DNA of 64,000 nt from Balanoglossus misakiensis (lineage: Eukaryota > Hemichordata), in contig CM082593.2 in assembly GCA_040954595.2 (NCBI GenBank), positions 10,540,001-10,604,000 on the forward strand. The letters run 5' to 3'. The translations under genes were made by a program, and so were the position numbers. The stretch's first letter is position 1. Each line of letters begins with the position of its first letter. Positions 41,101 through 56,000 of the stretch are shown piece by piece. Below the pieces are notes generated by a model. The model ran no database searches and had not been told where the DNA came from. It saw only the letters and a program-made list of their open reading frames with translations.

Positions 41101-44100
41101 AATTTTCAACTTTGCAAAATCTCAAAATTTCGTTGATTTTTGAAAAAAAGCATGGGGGAAAATCATCAAAATGACAAATTTACGACTACAAAATCTCAAA
41201 ATTTCGTCGATTTGTGAAAAAAAATCATGGGTGAAAATCATCAAAAAATGACAAATTTTTGACTTTGCACAATCTCAAAATTTCGTCAATTTTGAAAAAA
41301 ATCATGGGTGAAAATCATCAAAAAATGACAAATTTTCGACTTTGCAAAATCTGAAAATTTCATCGATTTTTGAAAAAATCATGGGTGAAAATCATGAAAA
41401 AATGACAAATTTTCGACTGCAAAATCTCAAAATTTCGTCGATTTTTGAAATAAATCATTGTTGAAAATTATCAAAAAATGACAAATTTTCCTCTTTGCAA
41501 AATCTATAAATTTCGTCGATTTTTGAAAAATTTTCAACTTTGCAAAATCTCAAAATTTCGTCGATTTTTGAAAAAAATCATGGGGGAAAATCATCAAAAA
41601 ATGACAAATTTTTGACTGAAAAATCTCAAATTTTCGTCGATTTTTTAAAAAAATTGTTGAAAATCATCAAAAAATGACAAATTTTTGACTTTGCAAAATC
41701 TCAAAATTTCGTCAATTTTGAAAAAAATCATGGGTGAAAATCATCAAAAAATGACAAATTTTCGACTTTGCAAAATCTGAAAATTTCGTCGATTTTTGAG
41801 AAAAATCATGGGTGAAAATCATCAAAAAATGACAAATTTTCGACTTTGCAAAATCTGAAAATTTCGTCGATTTTTGAGAAAAATCATGGGTGAAAATCAT
41901 CAAAAAATGACAAATTTTCGACTTTGCAAAATCTCAAATTTTCGTCGATTTTTGAAAAAATCATGGGGGAAAATGATCAAAAAATGACAAATTTTCGACT
42001 GCAAAATCTCAAAATTTCGTCAATTTTGAAAAAAATCATGGGTGAAAATCATGAAAAAATGACAATTTTTTTACTGCAAAATCTCAAAATTTCATCGATT
42101 TTTGAAAAAAATCATGGGTGAAAATCATCAAAAAATGACAAATTTTCGACTTTGCAAAATCTCAAAATTTCGTAGATTTTTGAAGAAAATCAAGGTGAAA
42201 ATCATCAAAAAATGACAAATTTTCGACTTTGCAAAATCTCAAAATTTCGTCGATTTTGAAAAAAATAATGGGGAAAATGATCAAAAAATGACAAATTTTC
42301 GACTGCAAAATTTCAAAATTTCGTCAATTTTGAAAAAATCATGGGTGAAAATCATCAAAAAATGACAAATTTTCGACTGCAAAATCTCAAAATTTCGTCG
42401 ATTTTTGAAAAAAAACGGGTGAAAATCATCAAAAAATGACAAATTTTCGACTGCAAAAACTCAAAATTTCGTCAATTTTGAAAAAAATCATGGGTGAAAA
42501 TCATCAAAAAATGACAAATTTTCCTCTTTGCAAAATCTATAAATTTCGTCGATTTTTGAAAAATTTTCAACTTTGCAAAATCTCAAAATTTCGTCGATTT
42601 TAGAAAAAAATCATGGGGGAAAATCATCAAAAAATGACAAATTTTCGACTGCAAAATCTCAAAATTTCGTCGATTTTTGAAATAAATCATTGTTGAAAAT
42701 TATCAAAAAATGACAAATTTTCCTCTTTGCAAAATCTCAAAATTTCGTCGATTTTTTGAAAAAAGACGGGTGAAAATCATCAAAAAATGACAAATTTTCG
42801 ACTTTGCAAAATCTCAAAATTTCGTCGATTTTTGAAGAAAATCAAGGGTGAAAATCATCAAAAAATGACAAATTTTCGACTTTGCAAATCTCAAAATTTC
42901 GTCGATTTTTGAAAAAAATAATGGGGAAAATGATCAAAAAATGACAAATTTTCGACTGCAAAATTTCAAAATTTCGTCAATTTTGAAAAATCATGGGTGA
43001 AAATCATCAAAAATGACAAATTTCGACTGCAAAATCTCAAAATTTCGTCGATTTTTGAAAAAAAACGGGTGAAAATCATCAAAAAATGACAAATTTTCGA
43101 CTGCAAAAACTCAAAATTTCGTCAATTTTGAAAAAAATCATGGGTGAAAATCATCAAAAAATGACAAATTTTCCTCTTTGCAAAATCTATAAATTTCGTC
43201 GATTTTTGAAAAATTTTCAACTTTGCAAAATCTCAAAATTTCGTCGATTTTTGAAAAAAATCATGGGGGAAAATCATCAAAAAATGACAAATTTTTGACT
43301 GAAAAATCTCAAATTTTCGTCGATTTTTTAAAAAATTGTTGAAAATCATCAAAAAATGACAAATTTTTGACTTTGCAAAATCTCAAAATTTCGTCAATTT
43401 TGAAAAAAATCATGGGTGAAAATCATCAAAAAATGACAAATTTTCGACTTTGCAAAATCTGAAAATTTCGTCGATTTTTGAGAAAAATCATGGGTGAAAA
43501 TCATCAAAAAATGACAAATTTTCGACTGCAAAATCTCAAAATTTCGTCGATTTTTGAAAAAAAACGGGTGAAAATCATCAAAAAATGACAAATTTTCGAC
43601 TGCAAAAACTCAAAATTTCGTCAATTTTGAAAAAAATCATGGGTGAAAATCATCAAAAAATGACAAATTTTCCTCTTTGCAAAATCTATAAATTTCGTCG
43701 ATTTTTGAAAAATTTTCAACTTTGCAAAATCTCAAAATTTCGTCGATTTTAGAAAAAAATCATGGGGGAAAATCATCAAAAAATGACAAATTTTCGACTG
43801 CAAAATCTCAAAATTTCGTCGATTTTTTGAAATAAATCATTGTTGAAAATTATCAAAAAATGACAAATTTTCCTCTTTGCAAAATCTCAAAATTTCGTCG
43901 ATTTTTTTAAAAAAGACGGGTGAAAATCATCAAAAATGACAAATTTTCGACTTTGCAAAATCTCAAATTCGTCGATTTTTGAAGAAAATCAAGGGTGAAA
44001 ATCATCAAAAAATGACAAATTTTCGACTTTGCAAAATCTCAAAATTTCGTCGATTTTTGAAAAAAATAATGGGGAAAATGATCAAAAAATGACCAATTTT

Positions 44101-47100
44101 CGACTGCAAAATTTCAAAATTTCGTCAATTTTGAAAAAATCATGGGTGAAAATCATCAAAAAATGACAAATTTTCGACTGCAAAATCTCAAAATTTCGTC
44201 GATTTTTGAAAAAAAACGGGTGAAAATCATCAAAAAAATGACAATTTTCGACTGCAAAAACTCAAAATTTCGTCAATTTTGAAAAAAATCATGGGTGAAA
44301 ATCATCAAAAATGACAAATTTTCCTCTTTGCAAAATCTATAAATTTCGTCGATTTTTGAAAAATTTTCAACTTTGCAAAATCTCAAAATTTCGTCGATTT
44401 TTGAAAAAAATCATGGGGGAAAATCATCAAAAATGACAAATTTTTGACTGAAAAATCTCAAATTTTCGTCGATTTTTTAAAAAAATTGTTGAAAATCATC
44501 AAAAAATGACAAATTTTTGACTTTGCAAAATCTCAAAATTTCGTCAATTTTGAAAAAAATCATGGGTGAAAATCATCAAAAAATGACAAATTTTCGACTT
44601 TGCAAAATCTGAAAATTTCGTCGATTTTTGAGAAAAATCATGGGTGAAAATCATCAAAAAATGACAAATTTTCGACTTTGCAAAATCTGAAAATTTCGTC
44701 GATTTTTGAGAAAAATCATGGGTGAAAATCATCAAAAAATGACAAATTTTCGACTTTGCAAATCTCAAATTTTCGTCGATTTTTGAAAAAAATCATGGGG
44801 GAAAATGATCAAAAAATGACAAATTTTCGACTGCAAAATCTCAAAATTTCGTCAATTTTGAAAAAAATCATGGGTGAAAATCATGAAAAAATGACAATTT
44901 TTTTACTGCAAAATCTCAAAATTTCATCGATTTTTGAAAAAAATCATGGGTGAAAATCATCAAAAAATGACAAATTTTCGACTTTGCAAAATCTCAAAAT
45001 TTCGTCGATTTTTGAAGAAAATCAAGGGTGAAAATCATCAAAAAATGACAAATTTTCGACTTTGCAAAATCTCAAAATTTCGTCGATTTTGAAAAAAATA
45101 ATGGGGAAAATGATCAAAAAATGACAAATTTTCGACTGCAAAATTTCAAAATTTCGTCAATTTTGAAAAAATCATGGGTGAAAATCATCAAAAAATGACA
45201 AATTTTCGACTGCAAAATCTCAAAATTTCGTCGATTTTTGAAAAAAAAACGGGTGAAAATCATCAAAAAATGACAAATTTTCGACTGCAAAAACTCAAAA
45301 TTTCGTCAATTTTGAAAAAAATCATGGGTGAAAATCATCAAAAAATGACAAATTTTCCTCTTTGCAAATCTATAAATTTCGTCGATTTTTGAAAAATTTT
45401 CAACTTTGCAAAATCTCAAAATTTTCGTCGATTTTAGAAAAAAATCATGGGGGAAAATCATCAAAAAATGACAAATTTTCGACTGCAAAATCTCAAAATT
45501 TCGTCGATTTTTGAAATAAATCATTGTTGAAAATTATCAAAAAATGACAAATTTTCCTCTTTGCAAAATCTCAAAATTTCGTCGATTTTTTGAAAAAAGA
45601 CGGGTGAAAATCATCAAAAAATGACAATTTACGACTACAAAATCTCAAAATTTCGTCGATTTGTGAAAAAAAATCATGGGTGAAAATCATCAAAAAATGA
45701 CAAATTTTCGACTTTGCAAAATCTCAAAATTTTGCCAATTTTGAAAAAATCATGGGTGAAAATCATCAAAAAATGACAAATTTTTTACTGCAAAATCTCA
45801 AATTTTCGTCGATTTTTTAAAAAAATTGTTGAAAATCATCAAAAAATGACAAAATTTTCGACTTTGTAAAATCACAAAATTTCGTCGATTTTGAAAAAAA
45901 TCATAGGTTCGTCGATTTTTTAAAAAAAAACATGGGTGAAAATCATCAAAAAATGACAAATTAAAAAAAAAAACGGGTGAAAATCATCAAAAAATGACAA
46001 ATTTTCCTCCTTGCAAAATCTCAAAATTTCGTCGATTTTTGAAAAAAGACATGGGTGAAAATCATCAAAAAATGACAAATTTTCGACTTTGCAAAATCTC
46101 AAAATTTCGTCGATTTTTGAAGAAAATCAAGGGTGAAAATCATCAAAAAATGACAAATTTTCGACTTTGCAAAATCTGAAAATTTCGTCGATTTTTGAAA
46201 AAAATCATGGGTGAAAATCATCAAAAAATGACAAATTTTTGACTGCAAAATCTCAAAATTTCGTCAATTTTTGAAAAAAATCATGGTTGAAAATCATCAT
46301 GACAATGACAAATTTTCGACTTTGCAAAATCTCAAAATTTCGTCGATTTTGAAAAAAATCATGGGTTCGTCCATTTTTGAAAAAAAAACATTGGGTGAAA
46401 ATCATCAAAAAATGACAAATTTTCGACTTTGCAAAATCTCAAAATTTCGTCGATTTTTGAAGAAAATCATGGGTGAAAATCATCAAAAAATGACAAATTT
46501 TCGACTTTGCAAAATCTCAAAATTTCGTCGATTTTTGAAAAAAGACGGGTGAAAATCATCTAAAAATGACAAATTTTCGACTTTGCAAAATCTCAAAATT
46601 TCGTTGATTTTTGAAAAAAATCATGGGGGAAAATCATCAAAAAATGACAAATTTACGACTACAAAATCTCAAAATTTCGTCGATTTGTGAAAAAAAATCA
46701 TGGGTGAAAATCATCAAAAAATGACAAATTTTCGACTTTGCAAAATCTCAAAATTTTGCCAATTTTGAAAAAATCATGGGTGAAAATCATCAAAAAATGA
46801 CAATTTTTTTACTGCAAAATCTCAAATTTTCATCGATTTTTTAAAAAAATTGTTGAAAATCATCAAAAAATGACAAATTTTTGACTGCAAAATCTCAAAA
46901 TTTCGTCGATTTTTGAAAAAAAATGATTGTTGAAAATCATCAAAAAATGACAAATTTTCCTCTTTGCAAAATCTCAAAATTTCGTCGATTTTTGAAAAAA
47001 GACATGGGTGAAAATCATCAAAAAATGACAAATTTTCGACTTTGCAAAATCTCAAAATTTCGTCGATTTTCGAAAAAATCATGGGTGAAAATCATGAAAA

Positions 47101-50100
47101 AATGACAAATTTTCGACTTTGCAAAATCTGAAAATTTCGTCGATTTTTGAAAAAAATCATGGGGGAAAATGATCAAAAAATGACAAATTTTCGACTGCAA
47201 AATCTCAAAATTTCGTCAATTTTGAAAAAAATCATGGTCGAAAATCATCAAATAATGACAATTTTTTTACTGCAAAATCTCAAAATTTCATCGATTTTTG
47301 AAAAAAATCATGGGTGAAAATCATCAAAAAATGACAAATTTTCGACTTTGCAAAATCTCAAAATTTCGTCGATTTTTGAAAAAAGACATGGGTGAAAATC
47401 ATCAAAAAATGACAAATTTTCGACTTTGCAAATCTCAAAATTTCGTCGATTTTCGAAAAAATCATGGGTGAAAATCATGAAAAAATGACAAATTTTCGAC
47501 TTTGCAAAATCTGAAAATTTCGTCGATTTTTGAAAAAAATCATGGGGGAAAATGATCAAAAAATGACAAATTTTCGACTGCAAAATCTCAAAATTTCGTC
47601 AATTTTGAAAAAAATCATGGTCGAAAATCATCAAATAATGACAATTTTTTTACTGCAAAATCTCAAAATTTCATCGATTTTTGAAAAAAAATCATGGGTG
47701 AAAATCATCAAAAAATGACAAATTTTCGACTTTGCAAAATCTCAAAATTTCGTCGATTTTTGAAGAAAATCAAGGGTGAAAATCATCAAAAAATGACAAA
47801 ATTTCGACTTTGCAAAATCTGAAAATTTCGTCGATTTTTGAAAAAAATCATGGGTGAAAATCATCAAAAAATGACAAATTTTTGACTGCAAAATCTCAAA
47901 ATTTCGTCAATTTTTGAAAAAAATCATGGTTGAAAATCATCATGACAATGACAAATTTTCGACTTTGCAAAATCTCAAAAATTTCGTCGATTTTGAAAAA
48001 AATCATGGGTTCGTCCATTTTTGAAAAAAAAACATTGGGTGAAAATCATCAAAAAATGACAAATTTTCGACTTTGCAAAATCTATAAATTTCGTCGATTT
48101 TTGAAAAATTTTCAACTTTGCAAAATCTCAAAATTTCGTCGATTTTAGAAAAAAATCATGGGGGAAAATCATCAAAAAAATGTCAAATTTTCGACTGCAA
48201 AATCTCAAAATTTCGTCGATTTTTGAAATAAATCATTGTTGAAAATTATCAAAAAATGACAAATTTTCCTCTTTGCAAAATCTCAAAATTTCGTCGATTT
48301 TTTGAAAAAAAGACGGGTGAAAATCATCTAAAAATGACAAATTTTCGACTTTGCAAAATCTCAAAATTTCGTTGATTTTTGAAAAAAATCATGGGGGAAA
48401 ATCATCAAAAAATGACAAATTTACGACTACAAAATCTCAAAATTTCGTCGATTTGTGAAAATAAATCATGGGTGAAAATCATCAAAAAATGACAAATTTT
48501 CGACTTTGCAAAATCTCAAAATTTTGCCAATTTTGAAAAAATCATGGGTGAAAATCATCAACAAATGAAAATTTTTTTACTGCAAAATCTCAAATTTTCG
48601 TCGATTTTTTAAAAAAATTGTTGAAAATCATCAAAAAATGACAAATTTTTGACTGCAAAATCTCAAAATTTCGTCGACTTTTGAAAAAAAATCATTGTTG
48701 AAAATCATCAAAAAATGACAAATTTTCCTCTTTGCAAAATCTCAAAATTTCGTCGATATTTGAAAAAAGACATGGGTGAAAATCATCAAAAAATGACAAA
48801 TTTTCGACTTTGCAAAATCTCAAAATTTCGTCGATTTTTGAAAAAATCATGGGTGAAAATCATGAAAAAATGACAAATTTTCGACTTTGCAAAATCTGAA
48901 AATTTCGTCGATTTTTGAAAAAAATCATGGGGGAAAATGATCAAAAAATGACAAATTTTCGACTGCAAAATCTCAAAATTTCGTCAATTTTGAAAAAAAT
49001 CATGGTCGTAAATCATCAAATAATGACAATTTTTTTACTGCAAAATCTCAAAATTTCATCGATTTTTGAAAAAAATCATGGGTGAAAATCATCAAAAAAT
49101 GACAAATTTTCGACTTTGCAAAATCTCAAAATTTCGTCGATTTTTGAAGAAAATCAAGAGTGAAATCATCAAAAAATGACAAATTTTCGACTTTGCAAAA
49201 TCTCAAAATTTCGTCGATTTTTGAAAAAAATCATGGGAAAATGATCAAAAAATGACAAATTTTCGACTGCAAAATTTCAAAATTTCGTCAATTTTGAAAA
49301 AATCATAGGTGAAAATCATCAAAAAATGACAAATTTTCGACTGCAAAATCTCAAAATTTCGTCGATTTTTGAAAAAAAAACGGGTGAAAATCATCAAAAA
49401 ATGACAAATTTTCGACTGCAAAGACTCAAAATTTCGTCAATTTTGAAAAAAATCATGGGTGAAAATCATCAAAAAATGACAAATTTTCCTCTTTGCAAAA
49501 TCTATAAATTTCGTCGATTTTTGAAAATTTTCAACTTTGCAAAATCTCAAAATTTCGTCGATTTTTGAAAAAATCATGGGGGAAAATCATCAAAAAATGA
49601 CAAATTTTCGACTGCAAAATCTCAAAATTTCGTCCATTTTTGAAATAAATCATTGTTGAAAATTATCAAAAAATGACAAATTTTCCTCTTTGCAAAATCT
49701 CAAAATTTCGTCGATTTTTTGAAAAAAGACGGGTGAAAATCATCTAAAAATGACAAATTTTCGACTTTGCAAAATCTCAAAATTTCGTTGATTTTTGAAA
49801 AAAATCATGGGGGAAAATCATCAAAAAATGACAAATTTACGACTACAAAATCTCAAAATTTCGTCGATTTGTGAAAAAAAATCATGGGTGAAAATCATCA
49901 AAAAATGACAAATTTTCGACTTTGCAAAATCTCAAAATTTTGCCAATTTTGAAAAATCATGGGTGAAAAATCATCAACAAATGACAATTTTTTTTACTGC
50001 AAAATCTCAAATTTTCGTCGATTTTTTAAAAAAATTGTTGAAAATCATCAAAAAATGACAAATTTTTGACTGCAAAATCTCAAAATTTCGTCGATTTTTG

Positions 50101-53100
50101 AAAAAAATCATTGTTGAAAATCATCAAAAAATGACAAATTTTCCTCTTTGCAAAATCTCAAAATTTCGTCGATTTTTGAAGAAAATCATGGGTGAAAATC
50201 ATCAAAAAATGACAAATTTTCGACTTTGCAAAATCTCAAAATTTCGTCGATTTTTGAAAAAAAATCATGGGGAAAATGATCAAAAAATGACAAATTTTCG
50301 ACTGCAAAATTTCAAAATTTCGTCAATTTTGAAAAAATCATGGGTGAAAATCATCAAAAAATGACAAATTTTCGACTGCAAAATCTCAAAATTTCGTCGA
50401 TTTTTGAAAAAAAAACGGGTGAAAATCATCAAAAAATGACAAATTTTCCTCTTTGCAAAATCTATAAATTTCGTCGATTTTTGAAAAAATTTTCAACTTT
50501 GCAAAATCTCAAAATTTCGTCGATTTTAGAAAAAAATCATGGGGGAAAATCATCAAAAAATGTCAAATTTTCGACTGCAAAATCTCAAAATTTCGTCGAT
50601 TTTTGAAAAAAATCATGGGTGAAAATCATCAAAAAATGACAAATTTTCCTCTTTGCAAAATCTCAAAATTTCGTCGATTTTTTAAAAAAATTGTTGAAAA
50701 TCATCAAAAAATGACAAATTTTTGACTGCAAAATCTCAAAATTTCGTCGATTTTTGAAAAAAAATCATTGTTGAAAATCATCAAAAAATGACAAATTTTC
50801 CTCTTTGCAAAATCTCAAAATTTCGTCGATATTTGAAAAAAGACATGGGTGAAAATCATCAAAAAATGACAAATTTTCGACTTTGCAAAATCTCAAAATT
50901 TCGTCGATTTTTGAAAAAATCATGGGTGAAAATCATGAAAAAATGACAAATTTTCGACTTTGCAAAATCTGAAAATTTCGTCTGATTTTTGAAAAAAATC
51001 ATGGGGGAAAATGATCAAAAAATGACAAATTTTCGACTGCAAAATCTCAAAATTTCGTCAATTTTGAAAAAAATCATGGTCGTAAATCATCAAATAATGA
51101 CAATTTTTTTACTGCAAAATCTCAAAATTTCATCGATTTTTGAAAAAATCATGGGTGAAAATCATCAAAAAATGACAAATTTTCGACTTTGCAAAATCTC
51201 AAAATTTCGTCGATTTTTGAAGAAAATCAAGAGTGAAAATCATCAAAAAATGACAAATTTTCGACTTTGCAAAATCTCAAAATTTCGTCGATTTTTGAAA
51301 AAAATCATGGGGAAAATGATCAAAAAATGACAAATTTTCGACTGCAAAATTTCAAAATTTCGTCAATTTTGAAAAAATCATAGGTGAAAATCATCAAAAA
51401 ATGACAAATTTTCGACTGCAAAATCTCAAAATTTCGTCGATTTTTGAAAAAAAAACGGGTGAAAATCATCAAAAAATGACAATTTTCGACTGCAAAGACT
51501 CAAAAATTTCGTCAATTTGAAAAAAATCATGGGTGAAAATCATCAAAAAATGACAAATTTTCCTCTTTTGCAAAATCTATAAATTTCGTCGATTTTTGAA
51601 AAATTTTCAACTTTGCAAAATCTCAAAATTTCGTCGATTTTTGAAAAAAATCATGGGGGAAAATCATCAAAAAATGACAAATTTTCGACTGCAAAATCTC
51701 AAAATTTCGTCCATTTTTGAAATAAATCATTGTTGAAAATTATCAAAAAATGACAAATTTTCCTCTTTGCAAAATCTCAAAATTTCGTCGATTTTTTGAA
51801 AAAAGACGGGTGAAAATCATCTAAAAATGACAAATTTCGACTTTGCAAAATCTCAAAATTTCGTTGATTTTTGAAAAAATCATGGGGGAAAATCATCAAA
51901 AAATGACAAATTTACGACTACAAAATCTCAAAATTTCGTCGATTTGTGAAAAAAAATCATGGGTGAAAATCATCAAAAATGACAAATTTTCGACTTTGCA
52001 AAATCTCAAAATTTTGCCAATTTTGAAAAAATCATGGGTGAAAATCATCAAAAAATGACAAATTTTTTACTGCAAAATCTCAAATTTTCGTCGATTTTTA
52101 AAAAAATTGTTGAAAATCATCAAAAAATGACAAATTTTTGACTGCAAAATCTCAAAATTTCGTCGATTTTTGAAAAAAAAATCATTGTTGAAAATCATCA
52201 CAAAATGACAAATTTTCCTCTTTGCAAAATCTCAAAATTTATTCGATTTTTGAAAAAAATCATGGTTGAAAATCATCATGACAATGACAAATTTTCGACT
52301 TTGCAAAATCTCAAAATTTCGTCGATTTTGAAAAAAATCATGGGTTCGTCCATTTTTGAAAAAAAAACATTCGGTGAAAATCATCAAAAAATGACAAATT
52401 TTCGACTTTGCAAAATCTGAAAATTTCGTCGATTTTTGAAAAAAATCATGGGGGAAAATGATCAAAAAATGACAAATTTTCGACTGCAAAATCTCAAAAT
52501 TTCGTCAATTTTGAAAAAAATCATGGTCGAAAATCATCAAATAATGACAATTTTTTTACTGCAAAATCTCAAAATTTCATCGATTTTTGAAAAAAATCAT
52601 GGGTGAAAATCATCAAAAAATGACAAATTTTCGACTTTGCAAAATCTCAAAATTTCGTCGATTTTTGAAGAAAATCAAGGGTGAAAATCATCAAAAAATG
52701 ACATATTTTCGACTTTGCAAAATCTAAAAATTTCGTCAATTTTTGAAAAAAATCATGGTTGAAAATCATCATGACAATGACAAATTTTCGACTTTGCAAA
52801 ATCTCAAAATTTCGTCGATTTTGAAAAAAATCATGGGTTCGTCCATTTTTGAAAAAAAACATTGGGTGAAAATCATCAAAAAATGACAAATTTTCGACTT
52901 TGCAAAATCTCAAAATTTCGTCGATTTTTGAAGAAAATCATGGGTGAAAATCATCAAAAAATGACAAATTTTCGACTTTGCAAAATCTCAAAATTTCGTC
53001 GATTTTTGAAAAAAAATCATGGGGAAAATGATCAAAAAATGACAAATTTTCGACTGCAAAATTTCAAAATTTCGTCAATTTTGAAAAAATCATGGGTGAA

Positions 53101-55129
53101 AATCATCAAAAAATGACAAATTTTCGACTGCAAAATCTCAAAATTTCGTCGATTTTTGAAAAAAAAACGGGTGAAAATCATCAAAAAATGACAAATTTTC
53201 CTCTTTGCAAAATCTATAAATTTCGTCGATTTTTGAAAAATTTTCAACTTTGCAAAATCTCAAAATTTCGTCGATTTTAGAAAAAAATCATGGGGGAAAA
53301 TCATCAAAAAATGTCAAATTTTCGACTGCAAAATCTCAAAATTTCGTCGATTTTTGAAAAAAATCATGGGTGAAAATCATCAAAAAATGACAAATTTTCC
53401 TCTTTGCAAAATCTCAAAATTTCGTCGATTTTTAAAAAAATTGTTGAAAATCATCAAAAAATGACAAATTTTTGACTGCAAAATCTCAAAATTTCGTCGA
53501 TTTTTGAAAAAAAATCATTGTTGAAAATCATCAAAAAATGACAAATTTTCCTCTTTGCAAAATCTCAAAATTTCGTCGATATTTGAAAAAAGACATGGGT
53601 GAAAATCATCAAAAAATGACAAATTTTCGACTTTGCAAAATCTCAAAATTTCGTCGATTTTTGAAAAAATCATGGGTGAAAATCATGAAAAAATGACAAA
53701 TTTTCGACTTTGCAAAATCTGAAAATTTCGTCGATTTTTGAAAAAAATCATGGGGGAAAATGATCAAAAATGACAAATTTTCGACTGCAAAATCTCAAAA
53801 TTTCGTCAATTTTGAAAAAAACCTGGTCGAAAATCATCAAATAATGACAATTTTTTTACTGCAAAATCTCAAAATTTCATCGATTTTTGAAAAAAAATCA
53901 TGGGTGAAAATCATCAAAAAATGACAAATTGTCGACTTTGCAAAATCTCAAAATTTCGTCGATTTTTGAAGAAAATCAAGGGTGAAAATCATCAAAAAAT
54001 GACAAATTTTCGACATTGCAAAATCTCAAAATTTCGTCGATTTTTGAAAAAAATCATGGGGAAAATGATCAAAAAATGACAAATTTTCGACTGCAAAATT
54101 TCAAAATTTCGTCAATTTTGAAAAAATCATGGGTGAAAATCATCAAAAAATGACAAATTTTCGACTGCAAAATCTCAAAATTTCGTCGATTTTTGAAAAA
54201 AAAACGGGTGAAAATCATCAAAAAATGACAAATTTTCGACTTCAAAGACTCAAAATTTCGTCAATTTTGAAAAAAATCATGGGTGAAAATCATCAAAAAA
54301 TGACAAATTTTCCTCTTTGCAAAATCTATAAATTTCGTCGATTTTTGAAAAATTTTCAACTTTGCAAAATCTCAAAATTTCGTCGATTTTTGAAAAAAAT
54401 CATGGGGGAAAATCATCAAAAAATGACAAATTTTCGACTGCAAAATCTCAAAATTTCGTCGATTTTTGAAATAAATCATTGTTGAAAATTATCAAAAAAT
54501 GACAAATTTTCCTCTTTGCAAAATCTCAAAATTTCGTAGATTTTTTGAAAAAAGACGGGTGAAAATCATCTAAAAATGACAAATTTTCGACTTTGCAAAA
54601 TCTCAAAATTTCGTTGATTTTTGAAAAAAATCATGGGGGAAAATCATCAAAAAATGACAAATTTACGACTACAAAATCTCAAAATTTCGTCGATTTGTGA
54701 AAAAAAATCATGGGTGAAAATCATCAAAAAATGACAAATTTTCGACTTTGCAAAATCTCAAAATTTTGCCAATTTTGAAAAAATCATGGGTGAAAATCAT
54801 CAAAAAATGACAAATTTTTTACTGCAAAATCTCAAATTTTCGTCGATTTTTTAAAAAAATTGTTGAAAATCATCAAAAAATGACAAATTTTTGACTGCAA
54901 AATCTCAAAATTTCGTCGATTTTTGAAAAAAAATCATTGTTGAAAATCATCACAAAATGACAAATTTTCCTCTTTGCAAAATCTCAAAATTTCGTCGATT
55001 TTTAAAAAAAAAGACATGGGTGAAAATCATCAAAAAATGACAAATTTACGACTGCAAAATCTCAAAATTTCGTCGATTTGTGAAAAAAAATCATGGGTGA
55101 AAATCATCAAAAAATGACAAATTTTTGAC

Positions 55130-55809
55130 TGCAAAATCTCAAAATTTCGTCAATTTTTGAAAAAAATCATGGTTGAAAATCATCATGACAATGACAAATT
55201 TTCGACTTTGCAAAATCTCAAAATTTCGTCGATTTTGAAAAAAATCATGGGTTCGTCTATTTTTGAAAAAAAAACATTCGGTGAAAATCATCAAAAAATG
55301 ACAAATTTTCGACTTTGCAAAATCTCAAAATTTCGTCGATTTTTGAAGAAAATCATGGGTGAAAATCATCAAAAAATTACAAATTTTCGACTTTGCAAAA
55401 TCTCAAAATTTCGTCAATTTTGAAAAAAATCATCGGTGAAAATCATCAAAAAATTACAAATTTTTTACTGCAAAATCTCAAAATTTCGTCAATTTTTGAA
55501 AAAAATCATGGTTGAAAATCATCATGACAATGACAAATTTTCGACTTTGCAAAATCTCAAAATTTCGTCGATTTTGAAAAAAATCATGGGTTCGTCTATT
55601 TTTGAAAAAAAAACATTCGGTGAAAATCATCAAAAAATGACAAATTTTCGACTTTGCAAAATCTCAAAATTTCGTCGATTTTTGAAGAAAATCATGGGTG
55701 AAAATCATCAAAAAATTACAAATTTTCGACTTTGCAAAATCTCAAAATTTCGTCAATTTTGAAAAAAATCATCGGTGAAAATCATCAAAAAATTACAAAT
55801 TTTTTACTG
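55130..55809 (+). repeat. 340-bp tandem duplication at the right end of the array
   Basis: Two copies, about 55130-55469 and 55470-55809, share the rare monomer reading AAAATCATCATGACAATGAC, the CATGGGTTCGTCTATTTTTG variant, ACATTCGGTG and the AAAATTACAAAT monomers in the same order. The distinctive GACAATGAC monomer is otherwise found only from about 40860 rightwards. Confidence 0.82.
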
Positions 55810-56000
55810 CAAAATCTCAAATTTTCGTCGATTTTTTAAAAAAATTGTTGAAAATCATCAAAAAATGACAAATTTTCCTCTCTTGCAAAATCTCAAAATT
55901 TCGTCGATTTTTGAAAAAAGACGGGTGAAAATCATCAAAAAATGACAAATTTTCGACTTTGCAAAATCTCAAAATTTCGTCGATTTTTGAAAAAAATCAT

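Noticed and set aside
2389-55762. Dozens of 60-150 codon open frames in the array as tandem-repeat protein genes
   Set aside because: They follow automatically from a 78-bp, stop-poor monomer. They occur in several frames and on both strands, switch frame at A-run length changes, and lack splice sites or any conserved start.
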